A stretch of 64,000 nucleotides of DNA from Welwitschia mirabilis (lineage: Eukaryota; Gnetophyta; Gnetopsida; Welwitschiales). The position numbers were made by a program, and so were the translations under genes. Below the pieces are notes generated by a model that had not been told where the DNA came from, searched no databases, and saw nothing but the letters and a program-made list of their open reading frames with translations. Below, one piece after another: positions 23,182 to 34,781 of this stretch (positions are counted from its first letter, which is position 1; every line of letters starts with the position of its first letter). The DNA lies in the NCBI GenBank assembly GCA_051453625.1, contig JBOZIK010000001.1:149547714-149611713 (forward strand). The letters run 5' to 3'.

Positions 23182-23199
23182 TTTCATGTAATTGTGCTA
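23182..23199 (-). promoter_or_regulatory. Strongly decayed Asp-type primer site of element D
   Basis: The minus strand reads TAGCACAATTACATGAAA where the family site is TGGCGCCGTTGCCGGGGA. Most differences are G-to-A, with at least three others. It follows the LTR end ATAACA at 23203-23208 (minus strand) by three bases, the same spacing as in elements B and C. Confidence 0.5.
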
Positions 23200-23202
23200 A
23201 GA

Positions 23203-23208
23203 TGTTAT
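23203..23208 (-). repeat. Last bases of element D LTR, left of the copia insertion
   Basis: TGTTAT here continues at 39491 (GTTATGGTATG) to restore a family-type LTR edge TGTTATGGTATG. GTTAT is the target duplication of the inserted copia. Confidence 0.7.
23204..23208. repeat. Left target-site duplication GTTAT
   Basis: Identical to 39491-39495 on the other side of the copia element. Confidence 0.9.
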
Positions 23209-24357
23209 TATTGGATCTAAAACCCTAGAGGGGGTGGGTGAATAGGATTTAAAAAAGTTAAAATACTATCTTTATAAAATATTGAACATCAAAAGATATT
23301 TTTTTATATGAAATAACGAAATGATCTATGTGAGAATTAGATTAGAAAAGAAAAATAACTGAAACTAAAAACTATCAATGAATATCATTAAGTACATAAT
23401 TTATAGTGGTTTAAGAAATCCCCTACTCCACTCTTGGCTATCATCTTCTATCCAAGGCTGATCTGGATCTTTGTTACTTACTTTCCAGGTTTCTCAAGTT
23501 TATTTGTAACCTTTACAATTAGACTTTTTAAGTCTTAATCTCAACATTTACAAAGAAATTATTTTTAGTGTTATAGTATATCAAGACGCATAGACTTCAT
23601 TAGATTTGAAGTACAATAAAGATAGTTCCATATCACAAATCCAAGTACATATCATATGATTTGTTTGATGGAAGAACTGATTAAAAAAATATCTTTTTGA
23701 TTTGGTTTATATAGAGGATGGATTTTAGGGTTTTATAAGTGAATCTTATTTTTCAATGGATAAAAATAAGGAAATAATGCTAGAAAATAGACTTAGAAAT
23801 TTTTTTTTTTGCTACCATAACTAGTCAAATTCTCGAAACATCTAGTCAACCCCATTGAGTGCTCTCAATGAAGTTAATTAACGCAATATTTTTCTAGTTG
23901 ATCTAAGTTCTTTACATTACCTAGTCTAGTTGACTTCATCTAGGATTTGACCAATTACATATGTCTAGGTATAATTGACCCCATTTTTGTTTAGTTGACT
24001 CCTTATAAAATATGATGTAACATTTTTAGCATATGTCAATCAATCCCTCAAACATTTAGTCAATCTCTTAAGAAAAAAATTTAATAGTTTTTGGTATAGC
24101 TCTAGTTGACCACTTAGGAATCCCGTTGACTCCCTAATAAACTGAATATAATAATTTTTAGTATAGGTCTAGTTGACTTCTATGGTATTCAATTGATTCC
24201 TTAAAAGATTTGTTTTATCCGATTCAAACATCACTAGTGATAAATGTCATGTTACTTTTAACCTGTAAGAATTATTTGTTTAATAAGAAATGCAACATAT
24301 TTTACTATAGCAAAGAATGTTAGTTTAACATCAATTTGTTAAAAATATAACTTAACA
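23209..24357 (-). repeat. 3' LTR of the Sirevirus-like copia
   Basis: Aligns along its length with 38304-39490. Shared stretches include GGATCTAAAACCCT at the inner start, CCCCTACTCCACTCTTGGCTATC near 23420 and AAAATATAACTTAACA at the end. On the minus strand it starts TGTTAAGTTATAT. Confidence 0.92.
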
Positions 24358-24370
24358 ATCTCCTCCTTTA
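24358..24370 (-). promoter_or_regulatory. Polypurine tract of the copia element
   Basis: The minus strand reads TAAAGGAGGAGAT directly before the LTR start TGTTAAG. Confidence 0.8.
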
Positions 24371-24929
24371 ACATTAATGATAAAGTATACTTATTTATAT
24401 ATATCAGTTTGAAAACTGCCCCTTACAAAATGTTCAAAATATATTTGTGAAATATTATTTATCATATTTATCTACAATAAGCATTTGTAAGGGTTTTACA
24501 AAGAGATACATCTAAAAAATGACATTTGAAAGCATACTTCATGGGATACATATATTCATTGCTATTAACCAAACTTATGTAATTTAATTAAAAGATAATT
24601 GTGTGATAACAATTGACTCTAACTAATTGTATAGATTCTATTTCTTCTTCTTTTGACATTAATAACAAAGGAGAGAAAAAAAGTAACATAGTCAGTCTGA
24701 TTTTTCAACTTCCTCCTCTTCATATTTTCTTCAGAATCTAGGTCATATTCTTCTTTTTTTTCTTCTTTTATCAACTTTTATGTAGAACTACTATCTTTCT
24801 TTGAAGTATCTACAAATTTGTACCCTATTTTAATAAATTCCTCTTTCATGTGCTAAGTTTAAGAATCTAGCCTCTCAAGGTGTGATAAAGTTTCTTCAGG
24901 GGAGATCTTATTTGAAGAAGAAGTTTTTG
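24371..24929 (-). other. Copia 3' non-coding stretch
   Basis: Decayed sequence between the extra ORF and the polypurine tract. A glutamate-rich minus-strand stretch near 24700-24780 could be the end of the ORF; no domain seen. Confidence 0.4.
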
Positions 24930-25720
24930 AAGATTTCTTCAATTCAAAGAAAATTTACATGCCAGATAGAGTAGCACATCTAATGAAATACATAGGAGTT
25001 AAGGTCTCAATATTGGAGTACATTTGGACACTAAAACGACAATAGATGTTTGCAATTAGCATGAAATAAGGAAGAGCCTGAGTTTTGTGATATTTTAACT
25101 AAGAGATCATATTATTAATTATAATGGTAGGAGCACCAATTGGGTGATGCATCCCTACCAAGTACAAAATATGAGCATAATAGTTTGAGGTCTTATCATA
25201 ATGACCAACAAGAGGTAAAAAATTATAAGTAAAAAATAAATGAAGAAAATGATACTTTAAAGTAATATGGGGCATGGAAAGAATGGTTTTATACCAAATG
25301 AGTTTTCCACAGAATTCCCTGATGACTTTCATCTTTTTATCCATGAAATCATGCAATGGTCAAAACCTCTCATAGTATCTTTTAGGGAGATTCATAAGGA
25401 AGGCTATTAGATCTATGGTTACTCATATTCTTTTCTCTATAATAACTATTAAAAGAATAGAAGAATTTACATCGTAAAAATCATTACAATAGAACATGCG
25501 AGTAAAAAAAAGGTATGCCAATCTTGAAACTTCAAGTAAATAAGACAAATATAGATTGATAAGAATTCTTACCACATATATAAGTTCTTTAAGTTCCCTT
25601 GAAGCTATTGGCCTTTCTTGATAGGCAAGCTTCTTTTCATACTTCTCATTGAACTTGTCTAGGGCTTTATCTAACATTCCTAAGTAGAAATATCCTAGAT
25701 CCTTATTAGCAGGCTTTTTC
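24930..25720 (-). pseudogene. Third ORF of a Sirevirus-like copia (envelope-like)
   Basis: Downstream of RNase H on the minus strand a frame opens near 25680 with LDKALDKFNEKYEKKLAYQE, then SYLLEVSRLAYLFFTRMFYC. After a shift it continues with ITLKYHFLHLFFTYNFLPLV, GHYDKTSNYYAHILYLVGMH, HPIGAPTIIINNMI, then ALPYFMLIANIYCRFSVQMY. The NFLP-x-x-GH, then hydrophobic run, then N-x-M-I, then LPY-x-x-L arrangement is the pattern I know from Sirevirus envelope-like ORFs. A transmembrane role has been proposed for such proteins but not settled. Only scattered TAA/TGA stops and a shift break it, and it is better kept than pol. Without a search the identification rests on pattern and position. Confidence 0.6.
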
Positions 25721-26119
25721 TATGATGCTCTCCTATAGGGTCCCTCTCATGTGATACTTGTTAAAGAGAAAGAAAAATGGAAGAAGATAGATATATCTAA
25801 GAGAGATAGAAAGAAAAGTAGAAATAAGGAAGGTAGGAATTCATAAGCTTTTATAATGGGGACAAAATAAGTTTAATCTGATTAAAAAATGGGGTCCATT
25901 ACCTTTCTTCTACTCTTTAATCCTATAGGTCTATTCAACTAGATTATGATCCAATTAACCCATCAAGATGCAAGTTAAACAATTTTCTAGGTCTAGTTGA
26001 TCAAGATCTTAGTTTGATTAATCTAATTGGGTTCATTTTTTTTCTTTTTCCTTTTCCTTTTTTTTTTTTGGGTAACCAAGCTAAATTCTATTAAATTAAA
26101 TTTCCTTGATTAATCGACT

Positions 26120-27120
26120 AAATTTAAGATCTAGTAAAACACCCTATTTTTAGTTAGACAATGGAAAGACAACTTCCAATTCATGAAAAAGTCTCAAACG
26201 ATTATCAAAGTTTAGGGATTTTATGAAAATATCAGATAGTTGTTTATCAGTGCTTATAAAGTTCATAGAAATGTTGCCATTTTCTACTTAGTCTCTAAGG
26301 AAATGATATCTTAGTTTAATATGTTTAGTTTGAGAAATTTAAACAAGGTTTTTTGAGGTACTAATTACATGAGTATTATCACAAAAGATTGGGATCTTTT
26401 CANNNNNNNNNNNNNNNNNNNNNNNNNNNNNNNNNNNNNNNNNNNNNNNNNNNNNNNNNNNNNNNNNNNNNNNNNNNNNNNNNNNNNNNNNNNNNNNNNN
26501 NNNNNNNNNNNNNNNNNNNNNNNNNNNNNNNNNNNNNNNNNNNNNNNNNNNNNNNNNNNNNNNNNNNNNNNNNNNNNNNNNNNNNNNNNNNNNNNNNNNN
26601 NNNNNNNNNNNNNNNNNNNNNNNNNNNNNNNNNNNNNNNNNNNNNNNNNNNNNNNNNNNNNNNNNNNNNNNNNNNNNNNNNNNNNNNNNNNNNNNNNNNN
26701 NNNNNNNNNNNNNNNNNNNNNNNNNNNNNNNNNNNNNNNNNNNNNNNNNNNNNTACTAATTACATTAGTATTATCACAAAAGATTGGGATCTATTCAAAA
26801 TTAACTTCAAAGTCTTTGAATATTTTCTTCATTCATAGAAGATGGGTACAACAACTCCTATAGCTATATATTCTACTTCTACTATGGAAAAGAAGATAGA
26901 ATTTTACTTCTTACTTATCCATCCTAATAAGCATGATCCTAAGAAAAAAAATTCTACTGATACTTTTTCGATTATCTTTGCAAGTAGACTAGTCTTCATC
27001 ACTAAAATATACAAGCTCAAAAGAAGTTTCTGGATGATATCATATCCCATAGTTACTTATAACTTTTATATATCTTATGATTCTTTTGAAAGCTTAGAGG
27101 TGTGATTCTTTTAGTTCAGT
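26120..27120 (-). pseudogene. Copia RT C-terminus and RNase H, with assembly gap
   Basis: From 27110 downward the minus strand shows the end of RT (IIRYIK-like, then SLYILVMKTSLLAKI and KVSVEFFSLGSCLLGWISKK), followed by a decayed form of the copia AEAEYIA block (EVEYIAIGVVV near 26860). Below the gap come CDNTHVISTSKNLV, ISQTKHIKLRYHFLRD, ISMNFISTDKQLSDIFIKSL and LRLFHELEVVFPL (about 26390-26165). These are the CDN and TKHI blocks and the terminal motif of copia RNase H. It would degrade element RNA during cDNA synthesis. Confidence 0.85.
26403..26753. other. Assembly gap, 351 N, flanked by a duplicated sequence
   Basis: ACTAATTACATGAGTATTAT (26360) on the left and ACTAATTACATTAGTATTAT (26755) on the right begin near-identical stretches of about 44 bp that abut both gap ends. 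Confidence 0.9.
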
Positions 27121-27850
27121 ATGATATCTTACACATACAAAGCATTATATCATGTCTACTAGCTATTAAATATAATAAACTTCCTATCATATCCTATAAA
27201 GTTTTTGATCCACTGATTGTCCATGATCATCTATATTGATCTTACAAAATTTTAATATAGGTATGTTAATTGATTTTTAATTTTATGATTCAAATTATGT
27301 AATCAACTTCCTTGAGTATTTAGATATAGAGATGAAAATATCATGTTTTGTTTATTTAATTTGTAAACTGAAAGACATGTGAACCTCATCAAGTATACTC
27401 ATTTCAAATTGTGTGGTTATAATGCTAGTGAATGTATCTCCTACATATATTCCTTCAATTTGATTATATTCTTGAGCCATTAATATATCCTTGTTTTTAA
27501 TCACATTAATGTGTTCATCACATTTGTTCTTAAAAATATATTTTATCCTAATTATATTCCAATGTTTTATTCTTTCTACTAGTTTCTAAACATTATTTCT
27601 TTTAAATTATTAAAGTTCTTCTTACATAGCCATCATTCATTCTTCAATAGATTTAACTTCTTCAAACATTTTGGGTTTAATTTAAGAAACATAACAAATG
27701 TGGGCATAAACATTTTTAAGTGAGTTTCTAGTATAAATGTTTGAGTTTAAATCTCCAATATTAGGTTTAAATTACTGGTCATTTAGTTCTTTGAACTTTT
27801 TAGAGGTAACTTCATGAGATTATTCTTCTTCCTTTTCAGTTGTTACTTCT
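27121..27850 (-). pseudogene. Copia RT N-terminal part with core deletion
   Basis: The minus strand reads RNSLKNVYAHICYVS, KPKMFEEVKSIEE, QFKRNNV, KLVERIKHWNIIRIKYIFKN, KCDEHINVIKNKDILMAQEY and IEGIYVGDTFTSI, the opening of copia RT. It then passes directly, in frame, to FEMSILDEV and SFSLQIK, which belong after the catalytic core. The stretch that should hold the YVDD motif is absent, so this RT could not have worked in its present form. Below 27360 the frame is degraded until the RT end at 27110. Confidence 0.8.
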
Positions 27851-28129
27851 TTTATAGAGGAGATACATGGAGTAAGATTTTTTTTTCTCCACTTGAAGGA
27901 AGAAATCTAGTACTAAAGTTATCTATTTAAATGTTAATGAATTATTCCACTATTAAACTTTATTTGTTGAATACTTAGTAGGCTCTACTTCTAGTTGAAT
28001 ATCCTAGAAAAATTGCTTCATTAACTTTACACTTAAATTTACTTAGATATCCTCTATCTTTTAAGAAAAAACATTTACTTCAAAAGAAATTTAGCTTTCT
28101 TTTTTCCTAGAGTTCACAAGGGGTTTTAC

Positions 28130-28275
28130 GCATACCTAGTCTTAGATAAATCCTATTGATAATATAGCACATAGTACTTATTTCTTTAGCCTAAAACGTT
28201 TTAGATACTACTTTATAATTTAGCATAGTACTTATTACTTTAGCCTAAAAGGTTTTAGATAATGCTTTATCATTT
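28130..28275. repeat. 54-bp tandem duplication
   Basis: CTTTAGCCTAAAACGTTTTAGATA at 28184 recurs as CTTTAGCCTAAAAGGTTTTAGATA at 28238, with matching flanks (AGCATAGTACTTATT). It lies in the integrase C-terminal part of the copia. Confidence 0.85.
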
Positions 28276-28990
28276 AGCATTGTTCTTTTTGTCTCTTAAA
28301 GTGTCTAGTTTTTTCTTTCTACAATTATATTTTGTTATGGAGTCTTTGGGGTAAAAAACTAATATTTTATAACATTGTCCACATAACATTTCTGAAAATG
28401 ATGATTTTTGAATTCTCCTTTGTGATCACTAGTAATATTTTTAATAGTATATCCATTTTCATTTTGGATTTTATTATAAATTTAAATGCAAATTTTAAAA
28501 GTTTTAACTTTATTTCATAAGAAGGAAATCCAAGTAAATTGATAAAGTCATCCACCATTTTTAAAAAGTATTATTTTCCTCTTAGACTTTTAGTTTGGAC
28601 AAGACCCACTAAGTCCATGTAAATTAGTTCAAGTGGTATTGCTGAGGAGACTAAGTTTTTATTTTTATGATATGTCCTGATTTGATTTCCATTTTAAAAA
28701 ACATAGCATAATCCGTGTTTATTAATATTTATCTTAGGTATTTTTTTAACAATATCCTTTTTAATGATGGTTTTTAAGATGACCATAATTTACATTTCCT
28801 AACCATTAGTACCATAATTATTCATGATTTATATGATAAAAATAACAAGTAGACAAAGATTGATCAATGCTATAAGTGTCATATATTCTATTTTCTTTAG
28901 TAAGAATGTCATTTGTTTTATCATATCTAACTTTACATTTTTGACTATCAAAAATAACTGTATAACCTTAATCACAAATTTGATTGATAC
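28276..28990 (-). pseudogene. Copia integrase, decayed
   Basis: The minus strand has MVDDFINLLGFPSYEIKLKL, LKFAFKFIIKSKMKMDILLK and ILLVITKENSKIII (28558-28400). This matches the copia integrase core order VDDFSR-x-x-W, then the K-x-E-x-F-x-x-F stretch, then the D-x-G-x-E-F catalytic block, here degraded. Upstream, near 28600-28660, is a PLELIYMDLVGLV-like stretch that normally precedes the core. The catalytic Asp at the second block is not preserved. Confidence 0.75.
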
Positions 28991-29220
28991 TTAGTAAATT
29001 ATGTTTAAAATCATTTACATGTAAAATTTTATTAATTTTAGGCATGTTACCTTCACAGTGCTTCTAATGCCTTCAATTTTTACCTTTCTATTATCTCTAA
29101 AAGTTACTTCTTATACATCAAAATCTTTTAAATATTGGAATCTTAATTTTTCATCTATCACATGCCACGAACGTCTACCATCCATATATCAGTAAGTTCC
29201 ATTTAATACTTTAAAAGTTG
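28991..29220 (-). pseudogene. Copia protease, decayed
   Basis: The minus strand near 29215-29050 reads YMDGRRSWHVIDEKLRF, YLKDFDV, EVTFRDNRKVKIEGI. This follows the copia protease pattern in which the D-S-G-C-S-R-H-M-T-G active site is followed by L-x-x-F and the TFGDN-x-x-x-x-I-x-G block. The active-site DSG reads DGR, so it is dead. Confidence 0.7.
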
Positions 29221-29399
29221 TTTGGATTAGTAAACTTTTTAAATTGTCAACCCTTATCCACTTAGTTCTTTTAAACTATTATGGTATACATTTCCTTGTG
29301 ATAAATTTAAATGGAAAAGAACTGACAAATATTGAAAAAAGAATTCTTTCTAAAATTGTAAAATAATTTTGAATGACATGTCTTTCCAAACAAATAACA

Positions 29400-30720
29400 A
29401 GTAATCTTTGACATAAAGTTATCTTTCCATGTTACCCTATCCAATTGATCTCATGGTTTTTAAGAGATGAAGCCAATACCTTTCTTATCATAGAATGATC
29501 TTCATATCCCAAGCATCTGTTTCAATTTACTTAGACTATTAGAAAATTTATTCATAAAATGAAAGAATCTTTTTACCTCTTGAGTTGGTTTGGTGCTTTC
29601 TGTTTGAACCATCTTATACTTTGCCTTCAACTCTTTCTTTTCCTTGTTTAGAACCTTCACTATCTTTTTTAACTTAAAGATCCATTTCACTAGCTTTTAC
29701 ATTTAAAATAGAGCTCTTGACAAGTATCTTCTAGATCTTTTCAATCTTATTCTATAAGGTCTAGATCATCTAATTTAGTTAAGAATGACATGTTTTTCGT
29801 GGGAGGGATCATTGCCATGAAAGAAAGTCTTCTATCTCTATCTGATTCTTGACTTAAACTATTATCTTCTTCTTTATCTACATTATTATAGATGGTGATA
29901 AAGGATGATGTCTTAAAATTCCTTGGATCTCTTTTGTTATTTGGACATTTATTCATGACATGTTCATATCTCTTACACACATAACATTTGATCTTCTTTC
30001 CTTTTTCTAGATCTCTTCTTTTCTTGAACTAATTCCTCCTTGGTTCCTTACTTGATTTACCATCTTTATTTCTTCTGTGCAAGAATTTTTTAGATATTTT
30101 TACCAATAGAGAAACTTCGTCTTCATTAAGGTCTTCATCTGATTTTTCAAATATGCACTCTTCTTCCATACTCTTTAACACAATTTTTTTTAATATTTAA
30201 GAAAATTTAACTCAGAAGTTTTAAGATTACCTTATAGTTATTTGAGTGTTATTCAATTGATATTCTTAATTTTCTCAATAATTATGACCTTTAACTCAAA
30301 GCATTTTAAAAGAAATCATAGTACTTTTTATACTACTTTTCTTTCTTCCATTGTATCACCTAGACTTGCCATAGAGTTTACTATGTCTCTCAGCCTAGAA
30401 AAGAATTACTACAGAGTCTCTTATTCTTTCATGTGAATATCTTTAAACTTAGAAATAAGCATATCTAGATTTTCCTATTTTATAGTGGACATTCCTTTGT
30501 GTGTAATTGTAAGTATACCCCAAAATTCCTTGGCATGTTTGTAGTTCATGATTCTTTTGAATTCATTTGTACAAACTACATAAAAAATAGCATTAAGATC
30601 ACATGCATCCATAGTTGCCTTGGCTTTGTTAGTAGGAGTTCATTCGTCTCAAGGTTTCTCAACAACTATGATGGCTCCATTACTATTAGTTTTGGTTAAC
30701 ATAGACATAATATATTCATT
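29400..30720 (-). pseudogene. Copia gag, main part (3' of the element A insertion)
   Basis: From 30690 downward the minus strand reads GAIIVVEKP, TNKAKATMDACDLNAIFYVV and CTNEFKRIMNYKHAKEFWGI, the central part of a Sirevirus-type gag. A well-kept knuckle follows at 29945-29986 (CYVCKRYEHVMNKC, CX2CX4HX4C), then an acidic stretch (DKEEDNSLSQESD) and a basic helical stretch near 29690-29502. The N-terminal codons lie at 38106-38237, beyond element A. Gag forms the particle and the knuckle binds element RNA. Confidence 0.85.
29945..29986 (-). other. Gag zinc knuckle CX2CX4HX4C
   Basis: Minus-strand codons spell CYVCKRYEHVMNKC with all four zinc ligands intact. Confidence 0.9.
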
Positions 30721-30725
30721 ATAGA
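30721..30725. repeat. Left target-site duplication ATAGA of element A
   Basis: ATAGA here and GTAGA at 38106-38110 differ by one G/A transition. Confidence 0.75.
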
Positions 30726-31798
30726 TATTGTAGTATGTATTTGTGCAAGTGTTTTATACTAAAAAAAATCCATTATTTTATAAATAAAATAGATATCTTA
30801 CATAATACAACACACTAGTAGGAGTAAAAGTGAGTCCAAATGTCATATTCTCATTGAAGACAACGACATAAGACTAAGGATTTCTTTTCAAAAGAAAATG
30901 GATACTGTAACTAAATAATAATGTAGAAAATAAAATATGTAATGCAAATACAAAATGTATTTAATCTAAATGCAATACAAAATGAAACTAAACTACTTCC
31001 TTTTAGCCTTAACAAAGGCTATCCTTAATATTTATATCACTAATGAAATTGTTACCGAATCAAGGACAACATAACATAAGGAATATCTAACAAACTAACA
31101 TGCAATAATAAAAATAGATTTTATATTAAAACAAATAATATCTAGATTATAGAATAGCTAGGCCTTAATGTAAGATGCATAGCCCTCTACCAAGGTAACA
31201 TCTTTATGAAACTCTTGAGATGGATCTTCTACCCTTCGATCTCCTATCATGAGAGTTTTCGGTGCATCTAAGATAAAGAAAAAAGTTAAAGAGGGTCTTA
31301 TTTATTAGGTAACATAGTAGAAAATGATAATAAAAGATGCTTCAAGACATGCTCCATTATAGATAAGAAATGAAAGAAATGATTAAAGTCGACTGTCAGA
31401 GTTGATTACAGTTGTCGTCTTGACTATCATCTAGATGACATAGGAAAGGACATCTCTTTATAAAAGATGACTCAATAGTGTATGAGCAGTTGATTCCACA
31501 ACTCATATCAGCATCTAATGGTGTCATCATCTTGCATATCATAAGTACGATAAAGGAAATGATGGTCTTCTTCGTTAGTCTAAGTAAAGAGAAGTTAGCA
31601 TTTTACATTAGTAATCTTTCTTCACAATTATAAGTATCAGAATGTACCTTGAATGCCTCAAATATTACTAAGAATTATACATTTTAAATATCTTTTATTG
31701 ATTCTCCAAAATCTCAAAATTGCATCTAAACCTATGTAAATGTCTTACAAAATAGCTTATAAAACCCCATCAAATAACCATAAATTAGTAGCATAACA
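30726..31798 (-). repeat. 3' LTR of element A
   Basis: 1073 bp. Aligns with 37056-38105; in element orientation it starts TGTTATGCTACTAATTTATG. It carries a TCATCTAGATGACATAGG motif near 31422. Confidence 0.92.
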
Positions 31799-31815
31799 TA
31801 GCCCCCCACTTAGCC
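31799..31815 (-). promoter_or_regulatory. Polypurine tract of element A
   Basis: The minus strand reads GGCTAAGTGGGGGGCTA directly before the LTR start. Confidence 0.85.
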
Positions 31816-34289
31816 TTTGTTAGTCCCTAAAAAAAACCAATAAAAAACCACAAATATGAGATAATTTATTTTATAATAGATCAATCTAGAAATTATAAAA
31901 TAGGCTCATAAAATACATCTCATAGCAGGATAATAAGCAATGCATAATATGTATGAAAAGTTTTTTAAATTTTATCTCATGAAATCTTTGAAATAACTCA
32001 AATATTTATCAAAATGAGCTATAAAAATGATTCCTACTCTCTCTTAAGAAAAAATAATATGTCTCATATTGGCTAATAAAGCAAACAAAGTAGAGAACAA
32101 GAAGGCAGATTATGGGTGTTTTTTAATTTGGATAACTTTCTAAGTTAAGTGCAAAGCTGAGTAAAGAAATATCAAGTTTTGAACAATATAAATGTATGAA
32201 ATATTTTGACAAGTAAATAAAATGTTTCATTATAAAATGATTATGAATGGAATTAAGAACTTTAAAATACTAAAAATAAACATCAAAAAATTATTTAAGT
32301 AAGAAATCAACTCTTTATTAAAAACTTGAGCAAGGAAAGCATTAAATAATAAGGTCTTAAAGTGATAAGAAAATACAATAAGGACTTTTAAATAACTAAG
32401 CTACTAACATAAAAAAAATGCAACATAAATAAGATAGCCTACCTATCTAAAATTTTATCCTAGTAGTCTCTCATGAAAGAAAGTATGACATCACTTAATT
32501 TTAAAATGCATAACTTAATGTATAAAAANNNNNNNNNNNNNNNNNNNNNNNNNNNNNTAAGGTAGTGATTATGAAAATACTAAAAATAAAATGCCATAAA
32601 ATGTAAATTATAAGACTAAAGAATTGCTCAAAAATAAAATTACCTATCCACATCTCAAAACAAACACTTGAATTTCAAGAAATGAAATGATCATGTGGCA
32701 AGATTGAGAGTCTAGGAAATAAGAAATGCCTTTGATAATACTAGGGACATCATTGATACCATAGCATCAAAGTTTTTATTATTTTATTATCCCTAATGAT
32801 ATAAGTGCAACTATAGTCAGAAAAGTAAAGATCCAAGAAGCATGGTGAACTGACCTCTTAGTAGAGTTCACGCAGTCATCATATTACACTGCCAAAGGCT
32901 CCTCTCAGAAATATTTACCCTAGTGTACTTTTGGTAGGACATCATGGTGATCATGTTTTTTAAATATCTCAAATATAAAACATCATTTTTTCCCTTTTCT
33001 TTTCTTTTCTTTTTTTCCTCACAAAACATTCCATATAACCAAATTCTATAAAAGACAAAGATGAAACCATAAGATAAAGATAGATAATAATACCTTAAAC
33101 AATCTAAGACCCTTTTATCATTGAGAAAAATATCAAAATAAAGCATCTTTTTTTAAAATGAAGTTCATAGATGTGTAAATGTCTTAAGATTGGGTGAATC
33201 CAATCTTACCACTATAAAATGCCCAAGCTAGAGGACTAGTCATGGAAATAAGTACAAAAATCATACTTGAAAGATAATTAAGTAATCTCAAAATGGCCTT
33301 AAAAGAAAAAAGCTAAGAGAAAATTTAGACAGTTGCTCATATGTTTCTAGCTTATGCCCATTAGTCTTTTTAAATTCTTAAGTAATTAAGCCAAAAATCT
33401 CAACAAGCCATCAAAATGTATTTACTCAAAAAAATAAAAAACCAAAATTATAAAAGAACTAACAATCATTCTTCTCAAAATCTAGATGATAGATAGGATG
33501 ATAAAGACAGAAAAAAAAATGAAAAATATAGATCTAATAGAAAACTAAAAGAATAAAATAAAAAATAAAGACTATCATCCTATCTATTGTGGAGATGACA
33601 AAAAGGATGACATATATAGAAAATTAAGACATAAAGCTAAAAACAAATCAAATTCAAAATAAAAGAGGAAATACAAAGTTATTAAATTTTATTTAAATCC
33701 TAAAATATATTCAGACTTTTATTAAAAAGAAAAAAAAGGGGAAGGATCTATTTAGATGGTTTCAAGATATTACATTTTTCAAAGAAATAATATCTAAATG
33801 AAATGTTCACAAATTAAAAAAATAAAAAAGGTATACCATTATTTTCAAGTAAAATCAATTAGAGGAAGAGAGGGATAATAGATAAAGCTTAATGAGACCT
33901 CATGAAAGCACAAATTTTGGAAGTGAAAGTGGTGATTAATGTTTACTATAGTAAAATATTTTCATTGATTTTAAAAGTTTTATTTTGATTATTATAAAGA
34001 GAAATATTTTGTAGTCCATTAGAAAGATTTTTTATATTCAAATTCAAATAATGATTTGCAATTTCTGGTTCATGTAGTAAACAATTTTCCTCAAGGTATG
34101 AGTTTTTATTCAATAGTTAAAATTCATTATAATCTAACTATTTCATTTTTGTTTCATTTTGATCTAAACATTCATGTTCAAAATTAGATGTATTAATGGA
34201 TTTTAAATTCTTAATTCCAAGTTGATCTTAATAAAGTATAGGCTAATGTAATGTTGGCTCTCTTTCTATAAGAGGATGATGTTAAATGA
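31816..34289 (-). other. 3' non-coding part of element A
   Basis: Contains the block shared with B and C (about 32600-33235), with an A/G-rich run near 33000 and the frame 32868-33146 that ends MMSYQKYTRVNISERSLWQC plus five residues. Further in are palindromes near 33485 (ATCTAGATGATAGATAGGAT) and 33575. The frames from 34290 to 33235 contain no RT, RNase H or integrase blocks. Confidence 0.65.
32529..32557. other. Assembly gap, 29 N
   Basis: Run of N inside the 3' part of element A. Confidence 0.95.
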
Positions 34290-34727
34290 ATAAATTTGAT
34301 TTGATATTATCTTCTAAGACCATTAAATCATCACCTAGGTGTTTTTTAGCTACATTAAAAACCATAATTTCAAACATTTTATTTCCTAGATGACACTTCA
34401 TTATTTTAGTACTTGTGTCAATAATGTAGTGGTCTATTTCATAGAAGGCTCATCCTAGAAGTAATGGGTATCATCTATTGTGTTTAAGCTCTATGATATT
34501 TACATCAATTGGGTAGTAGGCCTCTTCAATTTGGATCACTAAGTCTTTAATGATCCTTAAGCATCTCTTAACTAAAGTATCTACTAACTCTAAGAGAATC
34601 TGAGTAGGCTCTATTCTAGCCTCTAAACTAAGTCTATTGCAAATGTATAGTGGCATGATATTAACACTCACTCCAATATCTATTAAAGCTCTTCTAATCT
34701 TCTTGTTTTCCTTTAATGTGACATTTA
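34290..34727 (-). pseudogene. Aspartic protease of element A
   Basis: The minus strand from 34671 is open for 66 codons: MSVNIMPLYICNRLSLEARI, EPTQILLELVDTLVKRCLRI, IKDLVIQIEEAYYPIDVNII and so on, then past a stop PLLLG, DTSTKIMKCHLGNKMFEIMV and FNVAKKHLGDD. It parallels the protease of element C nearly residue for residue. It is kept better than anything else in element A. The active-site Asp lies at the edge of the gap (ALIDIGVSVN region, 34690-34670). Confidence 0.8.
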
Positions 34728-34781
34728 NNNNNNNNNNNNNNNNNNNNNNNNNNNNNNNNNNNNNNNNNNNNNNNNNNNNNN
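34728..34781. other. Assembly gap, 54 N
   Basis: Run of N between gag and protease of element A. Confidence 0.95.

Noticed and set aside
26369-26863. Frames crossing the N run at 26403-26753
   Set aside because: They exist only because N was read as open codons. The real frame (copia RNase H) is on the other strand.
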